Source: Bettongia penicillata ogilbyi (taxonomy: Eukaryota > Chordata > Mammalia > Diprotodontia > Potoroidae). Taken from it: DNA of 64,000 bases. The first letter of the stretch is position 1. Each line of letters begins with the position of its first letter. The notes under the pieces are model-generated. The model had not been told where the DNA came from, made no database searches, and was given only the letters and a program-made list of their open reading frames with translations. Shown piece by piece: positions 55,360 to 64,000 of this stretch. Made by a program: the position numbers and the translations under genes. Location: assembly GCA_023548195.1 (NCBI GenBank), contig JAJHZJ010000221.1, positions 2,710,001-2,774,000 on the forward strand. The letters are read 5' to 3'.

Positions 55360-57590
55360 ATACTCCCTCTCTTCATTCTTGGGATTTGCCACTTGAAAAA
55401 AAAGGACAAAAAGGGGCCTGTACCCCACAGGGTGATGTATTTTTCATATTTTCATTCATGCCTTTTGTTTTCACATCACATCCATTTCCAAGTATATGCC
55501 TTTCCTATTCAGTTAGCCATCTCTTGTCACAACAAAGATTTTTAAAAAGAGACGGAGGAAAAAAAGCAGTTCAGGAAAATGAACCAACATATCTACCAGG
55601 TTTAACAGTATTTGAAATATTCTACATCAAGGGCAACAATTCTTGAAAAGATGAACATGCAATAGTGAGGCCATAGAGATATCCTTACTAGCTATAGACT
55701 TCTTAGGAAGGTCTTTTTGGTCAAGACTGTGACACACTTTGATTTTTACATAGCAAAACCTATTGTAACATGTCATGAAAGGGCTTAGATGAGTTGTTTT
55801 CTGGGAAGACTCATGATCTAAAATCTGTTTAATCTTTAGCTACTAAAATTAGCTAATTTTAGCTAATAATTAGCTACCAAAAAGGAAATAAATACAAGTG
55901 TTCCCTGCATAAAACAAAGCAGCAGCTTCCTCATCTGTACAATGAGAGGATTGGACCCTATGATCTCTATCTAAGGTTCTAGCCAGAATTAAAGCCTATA
56001 ATCCTACAAAAACTCCACAATAAAAATATAAAATCCTAAAATGATGGTAGGTAGCATTTTATGACATTTAAGAAGGATTTTTTACTTTACAAAAGGATTC
56101 ACAGCCCATTCCCATATTCAAGTGACAACTTGTAGGACCAAGAGAAGTTAGAATCAACATGAGATTCATAAGAGGAAGATAAAAGCATTTCTAAATTTTA
56201 ATGTTGGTGACTGGGGAGAAAATGTATTTACAAAAGTTCAATTTAGAACAGTTTAGGACCACATTTTCTGTAAACCTTATTGGGAGAAAATTAAATCACT
56301 CCTTGCCAATAAGGTGGTAATGTGAATCAGCATTTATTCAGTCCCTAAAGCACGGTCAGAACTTCAAAAAGCACTCCAAGAACTTGTAAAATTTTACTTT
56401 ATTTTTTGATTCTGAAGGATAATTCTGCTTTAAAATGTACTACTACAACCAACCATTTGGCTGGTCTCCAAATGGCCTGAAATATCACACAGCGATCTGA
56501 ATATGATAGCATTTCTAGGCTTTAATAATAACATCTCTGTAACCATGGTTCTGAAGTGACCCTTTGGCCCACAGAACAAATTATAAACATTTGCTCAAAG
56601 ATGAGATATCAAAGTGGATGTCTACAGTATATGATCTAATGTGGCCAAGTTAGGGGCAAGATGACTTGCCCCCTGGAGAAATCATGACCACTGCTTGATT
56701 TTTTAAAATTTTGGCTCAGGGACTTTATGTTCATTAGGAAATAAGATAGGTGGCTTTCCCTCCTTTCCTTTCCCTCTTCCTCCTCCTCCCTACTTAGAAT
56801 TCCAAGGAAAAGAGCTTTAACAGTTAAAGACATCAGCTGTCTTATTATCAGGGTTAGAAATCCATAACGTGAGGATCCAAATCATTCCTAACGCTTCCTG
56901 TCCTGGTGGACTGATTATCAATAGATAGATTATCAATGCTACATTAGTCAAATGTACTTTATGCTCTCAGTGCAGACTTACATGGCACCATCCTCATTGA
57001 TTTTGCTAACTTGGACATTTAAGGGGGAGTGGGAGGGATAGGTCAAATTCCAAGACAGGATTGTTCTTATGGAAATAATGGTTTATTGTATCCTTTGCTG
57101 AAAAATGTAATCGATATCTGTATGCATACTCAAAGGTTTGCATTAATATTAACTCTGGAAAAGAGATAAGGTCCAACCATAACATTAAAAAAAAAAAACA
57201 ACCCACTGTTCTAACAAAAAGTCTATTCTTTCCAGTTTTACATCTGACAATATAAGGCCTGGATCTGTGATCACTTCAGAACTCATTAAGGGAAATCTTA
57301 ATGTACTGATAGCAGTTGGGGAGAGAGGGGTGAGGTTATGTTTAGCTAGTCAACCACTTCCGTAGAGGCTTGTTAAATGAACTTTTAGCAGTCTACTACC
57401 ATGAATTTTGTGGAGAGAATTTGGGGCTCAAGTAGACTTCTTGGGAGTAAATACTTTATTTTTTGTCTTTTCCTCCCCAGGGCCTAGGAAAGTGTCTTGT
57501 GGGTGATAGGTGTTTAAGAAATTGTTTCTTGAGTTAAGTCCAGGAGAAAAACTGTGTTGGATAAAATAGGAAGCCTGCTGATGTGCATTC
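55360..57590. other. Repeat-poor intron block
   Basis: Only a SINE tail scrap at 55928-56010 (CTCATCTGTACAATGAGAGG, GGTTCTAGCCAGAATTAAAG). The rest shows no recognised repeat or coding frame and may hold regulatory DNA of GDNF (inference). Confidence 0.45.
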
Positions 57591-57598
57591 TACTTGAC

Positions 57599-57835
57599 CA
57601 GCGGTTCTTCACCTTTTCTGTGTCATGAACCCATTTTGGCAATCTAGGGAAGTCTTTGGACTCTTTCTCAAAATTGTCTTTTTAAATGCATAAAGCAAAA
57701 TACCTTAAATTTCAAAGGAAACCAATTATATTGAAATACAGTTATCTATCTGTATGTGTGTATGTATATATATATATATATATGTATATGTATGTATGTA
57801 TTTAAAGTTAACAAACTTTAGGTTAAGAACTTCTG
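57599..57835. mobile_element. hAT non-autonomous element with a TA microsatellite
   Basis: Left end CAGCGGTTCTTCACCTTTTC, body GTGTCATGAACCCATTTTGG and AAAGGAAACCAATTATATTG, right end GGTTAAGAACTTCTG, an inverted match to the left. A (TATG/TA)n run at 57752-57802 has expanded inside. No clear 8-bp duplication remains. Confidence 0.7.
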
Positions 57836-57839
57836 GGCA

Positions 57840-59114
57840 GAAGGAAGGAGTTTAATTTGGATTAATTACTCAAAGTAAGTTACTTAAGATAGCAAATGCC
57901 TTCTGTCCAGGTCCTGGCATGCTGTCCTGACACTGAATGATGCTTATTAGTATTAAATAATGTCGATGGTAAGATGTTTGCAAACTTAAAAAGTCTAAAA
58001 ATGTCTAATACCTGCTCATTTCCCAAATCCACTATGTTAGAATCTGTTGGAAAATGTGTCCTTTGAGACTGAAAGAAGGCTTTATAAATATTAAAATGAT
58101 AAAATGCACTTAAGCCATGATTTAGAGAGCATCCAAATATTTGGGCATTTTTCTATTTTAAAATGTTTTAACTCTGATGCATTGATAGCATAAACAGAGT
58201 GTTACTTTAACAAATGAAACCTTTTGGCAGGGCAGAGTTAAGGGGGCACTTTGCTCTTGACTGAAGAAGGAGAAATGGAAACTCTTTGCCTCGGTGACAA
58301 AGGGTTGAAGAGTGGGTTATTTTCTAAAGACAATGCTATTTTACAGGCTTAGTGAACTTCCTGGAATGGTCATGCTAGAAATAAGCAAACATAATTAAAA
58401 TGAGAGTGGTCATTCTCAGGAGCTAGCTGGAATTAGGTGATAGCTGTCGGCCTTTAGAGAAAATGAATTCTTCCGATATTAATTTTCTCTTTAAAAAAGT
58501 GGAATTTAGGTTTGGTCTTCCATAAGAAGAATCTCTGAGGTCAAAGATGTAATGTTTTTCATTGTTTTACCAGTCAGAGCATCCTTAAGAATCAGGATTT
58601 AATCACTGGGGTTGCTTTATATTCATATCCTGCTGCCTCTCATTCTCCAGATTCTGGGTCGATTAGTCATAAACTGTTGTCATCTGATGGAGGGAAGCCT
58701 TTCAAGATGGAGGCAAGACTTAGTCAATTTACTGCCTAACAGGGGAAGAGACATGTGGTTGGTCTCTTCCCAGGGTTCAAAGTAAATAAGAAAAAGGATA
58801 TGACTGTGTATTTAGATTTTCCATGGCAGAAGTCTCTGTAGTTGAATTGGAAACAATCCAATGTCATTGCCCCATGGCCAGGAATAGGGCAATGATCCTG
58901 GGTACAGGAGAATCTGGGGAAGGGAGAGTTCTCCCTTTTCCTGCTCATTTTCATCATTAATGAGGGCAAACATTTGGGTATTTTGGGGGTAGGCTAAAGC
59001 CTTAATTAATGCTCACAGAGCAAAGTTAACAGGCTGCACTCTTACATTTATAGTGAGGGCAAATTGGACATGGGGCCATTCCAATGTGGTCCATCTGATT
59101 TGCCTGGGGTTGCT

Positions 59115-59115
<1 letters not shown>
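57840..59115. other. Repeat-poor intron block
   Basis: No repeat or gene recognised. Candidate conserved non-coding DNA by absence of repeats only. Confidence 0.45.

Positions 59116-59118
<3 letters not shown>

Positions 59119-59168
<50 letters not shown>
59119..59168 (+). repeat. (GT)25 microsatellite
   Basis: Fifty bases of uninterrupted GT. It creates a poly-Thr/His frame on the - strand that is not a gene. Confidence 0.98.
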
Positions 59169-59169
<1 letters not shown>

Positions 59170-60290
59170 CTTCTTAAGCAGAGCCAAGAAGAAGAAAAGA
59201 AGTAAACTGGAAACACCAGATGTTTGGGCTCAGCTACTTTTTTTTTAATGGACCCAACCTGCTTCCCTAGTGAAGTAAACATTGCTTTTTAAACATCATA
59301 TAAAAAGAATGCAGGTATTGATGATGTATGAAAAAATGAATATCTATGCATTAGTAATCTAAATCTTTGTTAACATTCCTTGAAGGCAGTTCCCTAGCTC
59401 AGAAGTCCCAACCAGTGGACACTCTTGCACAGTTCATTCTATTTCAAAATATATTTGTGTTTTCATACATATTATTTCAACCAGAACTGACAAACTTGGA
59501 TTGACTATCCTTACTACATGTATACCCCAGGTGGACTATGCATGAATGTTGTTTTCTTCATGAAAATGGCAGTTCCTTAAAGACAGGGCATATTTATTTT
59601 TTCTTTGTATCGCCAGAACTTAGCAGAGTGCCTTGCATAGAGTAGGTGCTTAATAAATGTCTACTGAATTGAATTAAGCAAAAGTCACACAAGATATGAG
59701 TTTATGCAAAAGATAAATGAGAAGTGGATTCTCTGCTTTACAAAATAATTGACTGAGTGTTCTACATAGCGAAAGTCCCTGATGCATTTAAAAGTGGTTT
59801 GATTTACATAGGTTTGATGTACATACAACCTTTCAGGACCCAATGAAACAAGATAACCTGATACTTATATAGTATATGTTAGGTTTAACTACAAGCCTCT
59901 GCTGGCAGAATTCCAGGCAGAAAGTGATATGGGTCACTCTCTATCATCTTCCTGGACAATTTCAGAAAAGACTTCTGGTAGAGGAAATAGGTAAAAATAG
60001 CCAAAGCACAAGCAGGGGTGTGCTCAAAAATTTTTAACAAGTGACTCTCAAAAAAAAAAATCTGCCTGGACAACTTTGAATTCAATCTGTATTGTTTTTT
60101 CTTTCTCCCTTTCTTTATGTCTAGATAATCAACAAAACAAGAAACCAATCCCTGATTTATAGTATTTGCTGATTTCTGAGGTGTAAATTTATTTGATTTT
60201 TGAGTGGTCTAGAGCATTCCTCTGAAAGGGTCAGTGGAATATCATTTTTCAAAGACTCCGACTGTCTCTAAAGGAAAGGAAAAAAATGTT
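59170..60290. other. No gene; L2 tail at about 59565-59680
   Basis: AGTTCCTTAAAGACAGGGCA, CTTTGTATCGCCAGAACTTA and TAGGTGCTTAATAAATGTCT (59571-59664) are the L2 3' terminus in sense. Nothing else recognised. Confidence 0.6.
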
Positions 60291-60299
60291 CTCGACTCA

Positions 60300-60470
60300 A
60301 AGGGACCCAGGTTAAAAATCTAATCTCTGATGCTTACTACTTGTGTGACTTTGGACAAGTCACAGTCTCTCTGGGCCTCTGTTTCCTCATCTGTAAAAAT
60401 TGAGGAGTTGGAGCAGAGCATCTATGAGGTCCCATCTTGCTTTAGAGCTGTGCTCCCATGACCCCTGAAG
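60300..60470 (+). repeat. MIR/CORE-type SINE
   Basis: GACCCAGGTTAAAAATCTAA, CTTGTGTGACTTTGGACAAG, CCTCTGTTTCCTCATCTGTA and TGAGGTCCCATCTTGC. Confidence 0.75.
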
Positions 60471-60910
60471 AAGTCTCTTGACCCTGCAGCCTCCAGTCTT
60501 TTCCTTTGCCTCTGAGAATGACTTTTCTAATTCCCCATATATACAGGCCAAGTCTGATGGAGGGATATCTGGAGTCCTTGCTGGGGGTTGAGAGGACGGG
60601 ATACCTTCAGTAATGCCTCACAGACTGGCTAGAATCTCACAAGAAAGCAGTGGGCTGGACTGTATTGATATCCAACCGTATATTGGTGGGTTTTATAATT
60701 TCTCTCAGTAGGAGAGAGACTGCCACCTGCTGCTTCACCCACAGCAGGCTCTGCAATCAGCAGCTATGGGAAATATGGCCACTCTGTGCTAGTAACAAGT
60801 TGTTTTAAACTTTGTTTGCATAATCCTTTGGCAACTCTTTTGAAATGAACACAACCCATTCTCTTCACACCAAACCATCTTTTATTTTTTTAATGCCTTT
60901 AGTGAAATAA
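60471..60910. other. No gene recognised
   Basis: Unique-looking sequence. Confidence 0.45.
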
Positions 60911-60911
60911 G

Positions 60912-61070
60912 AGGCAGCATTATGGAGTAAGAAATATGAGAGCTGAGTTCTTGTCCCAATTCTGCTTGGGCAGGTCACTTACCCAGCCTGAGCCTCAGTT
61001 CCCTTAACTGTAAAATGAGCTAGATCCTTTTAAAGGACTCTTCTAGTTCTAACAAGCTCTGACTCTTTTA
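60912..61070 (+). repeat. MIR/CORE-type SINE
   Basis: GGCAGCATTATGGAGTAAGA, GGGCAGGTCACTTACCCAGC, TCAGTTCCCTTAACTGTAAA and TTCTAGTTCTAACAAGCTCT. Confidence 0.75.
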
Positions 61071-61434
61071 GTTCTCTCTTTAAAAAAAATTACCCATGCT
61101 AAACTTCCCATTTTCTCAAAATTTCAAACTACTTTTCCTTACTCTCTTGCTTTAAGAATTTTCATAATGCATTCAGCTGGTGTTTGGATGTGAAACCATG
61201 GCTAGGAATCACCTAGTGATCAACATGGGGTTTCACTGTAATCTGAATAAAATGAATTATGCCTCGCCATTGTTTGACTTCCAGGAATTTCTCAAACTCC
61301 TAGCACTCAGAAGAGTATACCACATACTCTAGCCAAAAGGATGACCATTTAGAATGGGAAGGGATCTTGAAGGACATCTAATCTAAACCCTTCTCTTCCC
61401 CCAGTTTTAGGTGGGGAGAAGTGAAAAAATATTG
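61071..61434. other. No gene recognised
   Basis: Unique-looking, with a short antisense SINE start near 61355-61400 (GGGAAGGGATCTTGAAGGAC). Confidence 0.4.
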
Positions 61435-61628
61435 ATTAATCACTTCCAGTGTACTGGGTGCTGTGCTAAGCACTTTACAAATACTATCTCATTTGCTCCT
61501 CACAACAATGTGAAAACCAAGGCATAAGCTAAGTGACTTGCCCAGGTTAACACAGCTAGTAAGTGTCTGAGGCTGGATCTGAACCCCAGGTCCAGAATTC
61601 TAACCACTGTTCCACCTTGCTGTCCCTT
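61435..61628 (-). repeat. Marsupial CORE-SINE
   Basis: TACTGGGTGCTGTGCTAAGC, CAAATACTATCTCATTTGCT, AGTGACTTGCCCAGGTTAAC and GTTCCACCTTGCTGTCCC. Confidence 0.8.
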
Positions 61629-61795
61629 TTCTCATTTTACAGATGAGAAAACTGAGGCCTAGTGAGGCTAAGAAATTTACCCAAGGTTACACAGGTACTA
61701 AAGTTACATAGGTACTAAGCATTAGAATTAGGATATATGAATCCAAATCTTATGACTCCCGAGCCACTGGTCTTTCCACTATATTAGGGTTCCTC
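61629..61795 (-). repeat. MIR/CORE-type SINE
   Basis: TTTACAGATGAGAAAACTGA, TTACCCAAGGTTACACAGGT and TATTAGGGTTCCTCTGC. It contains a short tandem copy of TACTAAAGTTACATAGG-like sequence. Confidence 0.7.
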
Positions 61796-61805
61796 TGCTT
61801 AATCA

Positions 61806-62072
61806 AAGTGAGGTGGCTAGGTGGTACAGTGGACAGGCCAGCCTGAAGTCAGGAAGACTCATCATCTTGCAGAGTTCAAATCCATCCTCAGCCACTTACA
61901 AACTCTATGACCTTGGGCAAACCACTTTACCCTTTTTATCTCAGTTTCCTCAATTGTAAAATGAGTTGAAGAAGGAAATGGCAAACTACTCCAGTATTTT
62001 TTGCCAAGAAAACCCCAAATGAGGATACAAAGAGTCAGACATGACTCAAAAAACAACAGAACAAGAAGCTTA
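61806..62072 (+). repeat. Marsupial tRNA/CORE-SINE, full length, sense
   Basis: From AAAGTGAGGTGGCTAGGTGG through GAGTTCAAATCCATCCTCAG, CTTGGGCAAACCACTTTACC and AAACTACTCCAGTATTTTTT to AGAGTCAGACATGACTCAAA. It shows the sense layout of the copies listed as antisense elsewhere. Confidence 0.88.
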
Positions 62073-62750
62073 ATCAATGACTTTACTATAGTAGTGTTCT
62101 CACTCTCAGAAAGAATTCTGAAAACTTTTTGGATCTGCTACCATTTTGAGGTTTTAATTGTGTTTGCCACTTAACTGGTATGCCTTTTTAAAGATCTACA
62201 TAGTGGTAACGATCAGTGCACTAAACTCAGTGAACAACTCAGCAAAAACAGTGCTAGTGGTTTCTCACCTAATATTTACCTAGAGTTTTTTGGTTCTAGG
62301 TTGGTCCCCAGTTAACCTGAGGGGCAGGAAGACAAATGCACCTTCCTATGAACCATTATTAGTTGCTCCAATTTACTAATTTATTGTGACTATTTAGAAA
62401 GCTACCAGCAAGCTTTCAGGATGACCAGTGGTTTGTTGACAACAAGGCATGACATTGGTTTATTGGAAAAGTATTTGCTTTGTAAAAACATCAGTGTTTT
62501 GTTGGTTTAAAAGCATTTCTGGATTCTCTCAAGCCCAGAGAACAAATGCAGTTAGAATGCAAATAATTTAATAGTATACTATTATAGCCATGGACAGAGT
62601 CTTCAGAAGTCATTGAAATGGTATTTATTTACATTAGCCCCATCCCCCTTTTGCTAAAAACATCTCTGCCTCCTGGTCATAGACACATCCTCCTATTCTT
62701 TCTCTATAACCAAGCTAAGAGAAAGTGAGCATCTCCTTAAAAAAAATCCA
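62073..62750. other. No gene recognised
   Basis: Unique-looking AT-rich intron sequence. Confidence 0.5.
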
Positions 62751-62754
62751 AATT

Positions 62755-62990
62755 TCAGAGTTGGAAGGGCCCTCAAAGTTCATACAGTTCAAGCTGTACC
62801 CAAATATGAATTCTGTCCACAGACAGCATCCCCAAGAGGGGGCTGTTCATTCAGTTTGATGACTTGTAGTTAAGAAGATCCACGACCTCCCTTTCAGAAG
62901 TACCACCACTTTACTTTTAGATTGCTTGGATGGCTAGGAAGTTTTTTTCTCATATTAAGAAAAAATCTGCCTCTGCTACTTACAACAAAT
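62755..62990. repeat. Old unclassified repeat, pair of 40080-40400
   Basis: AGAGTTGGAAGGGCCCTCAA, GATTGCTTGGATGGCTAGGA and CTCATATTAAGAAAAAATCT; same layout as the other copy. Family not identified. Confidence 0.4.
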
Positions 62991-63265
62991 GCCTTATAAT
63001 GCTTCCTCAGCAGCACAGGTCACCGCAAAAAACCAAAATTGGGGACCGTGAGGTGACATTAACCTAGGGGATCCAAGGTCTGATGATAATTTGACCTGCT
63101 CTGATTTCTGAATATGTGTCCAATTCTTCTATTCCAAGCTTCTTTCGTAATAGTGCAATAGCAAGGCAGTATGGTTCCTCTGGGTAACGGATCCTCATTT
63201 CCCTGGTTGGAAATTAGCAAAAAGCGCAACAAGGTATGTACTTGTTGGTATCTGTGTGTCTGTCT

Positions 63266-63448
63266 ATCATCATCATCATCCTATATCTGGTATATTCTAA
63301 TAGATTTTAAACATTCTCAAGGATATAATAAGCATGAAATATCATGATCACCGCTACCACCATCATCATTATCCTACATCTGGTATACTCTAATAGAACC
63401 CAGTCAAGGGTGTTAAACATACTCAAGGAGGTAATAAGCAGCAAACAT
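63266..63448 (+). repeat. Diverged tandem duplication, about 80-90 bp unit
   Basis: Unit one (63266-63340) and unit two (63361-63448) share CATCATCAT, then CCTATATCTGGTATATTCTA or CCTACATCTGGTATACTCTA, then TAAACAT.CTCAAGGA and TAATAAGCA. Unit two carries about 13 extra bases. It lies inside the GDNF intron. Confidence 0.75.
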
Positions 63449-64000
63449 TAACAAGCACTCACACTATGGGTGTCCAGTTGCCCTTATAAAATATGGTGAT
63501 TTGGAAGGAAGAAATGTTTCACAGTAACGTTTACAGAGCGACTTCTCCCCTCTAAAACAACATACTACCTAATCCCTTTCAGTAGTAACCAATTCAACTG
63601 AGTATAGTGGAAAACACAGTGAAGCCTCCTATAAAATCCCTCTGCTACCCCTTTACTCTCCCCAGTTCCCTTTCCTCCCCAGCACACTTCCCTGTCCGTT
63701 TCAAAACTTATTCCGGCTTATTCCAGACTGGCGAGCAGCCGGACAAGATGGAAGGGAATGGGGTCTTCGAGGGATTGAGCAAACAAGAGAGAGAAGGAGA
63801 AAGAGATGGGAGGATCGGAAGTGGATGCATGGAAATGTGTTTCATAATAGGAAAGGTTTGATGGACATCATCTGATGAGTGAGTTTTTTGGAAAGTAAGC
63901 CCAGGAGTCTCCAGTTAATCAGCTCACAAGCTACATCCAAATCCGTGCTATAGACATGACAGAAGTTAAAAACACCCACCAAAGAGACTCAGAAGCCTCA
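63449..64000. other. No gene recognised at window end
   Basis: The + frame at 63607-63861 (84 codons) has no recognisable features and is antisense to GDNF. The GDNF signal-peptide exon is not here. Confidence 0.5.

Larger units (their letters stand above)
49310..64000 (-). other. GDNF: GDNF intron upstream of the terminal exon (partial)
   Basis: A good acceptor (TTTCTTTTTTAAAACAG) marks its 3' end. I searched the - strand of 49,310-64,000 for the exon encoding the GDNF signal peptide (residues like MKLWDVVAVCLVLLHTA) and did not find it. The intron must therefore exceed 14.6 kb, consistent with the long intron in human. Repeats within it are listed separately. Confidence 0.85.

Noticed and set aside
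63607..63861. Possible GDNF upstream exon at the window end
   Set aside because: It is on the + strand and lacks the GDNF signal-peptide or pro-region residues. The - strand here also lacks them.

Overview
This is vertebrate genomic DNA, almost certainly from a marsupial. Two conserved genes converge on the window. The terminal exon of WDR70 lies on the + strand near position 2,100. The terminal, cystine-knot-coding exon of GDNF lies on the - strand at 48,834-49,309. The same two genes are neighbours on human 5p13.2, so the synteny supports both calls. The marsupial assignment rests on the repeats: a tRNA/CORE-SINE family that starts near GGGCAGCTAGGTGG, WSINE1-like SINEs, marsupial-type L1 3' ends, and an ORF1-only 'half-L1'. 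WSINE1-like copies point to an Australian (australidelphian) lineage, but this is recalled knowledge and was not tested by a search.

Layout. Positions 1-2,098 are the last WDR70 intron, followed by its last coding exon and a short 3'UTR. From about 2,300 to 46,065 there is roughly 44 kb of convergent intergenic DNA with no supportable gene, packed with retrotransposons. Notable items there are a solo LTR near 4.5-4.9 kb, a hAT MITE at 6.4 kb, and a nested opposite-strand L1 pair at 8.8-12.8 kb. Further along are an L1 3' end at 13.9 kb, an apparently 5'-complete half-L1 at 17.2-20.0 kb, a hAT-Charlie-like element at 25.6 kb, and a second solo LTR inside a SINE at 27.5-28.2 kb. Several more L1 3' ends and a 300-bp CTTT microsatellite complete this region. 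From 46,066 to 48,833 is the GDNF 3'UTR, then the GDNF last coding exon. Positions 49,310-64,000 are the intron upstream of that exon. The signal-peptide exon and promoters of GDNF are not in the window.

Function. GDNF is a secreted TGF-beta-superfamily neurotrophic ligand. WDR70 is a nuclear WD40-repeat protein. They are neighbours but not a functional unit. Most other open reading frames are chance frames or retrotransposon remnants (L1 ORF2 and ORF1). I found no RNA gene, CRISPR array, operon or prokaryotic feature, and no evidence of a wholly new biological system. The most unusual structures are the roughly 1-kb L1 palindrome with a target-site duplication at its centre, and the half-L1 with a nearly open ORF1.
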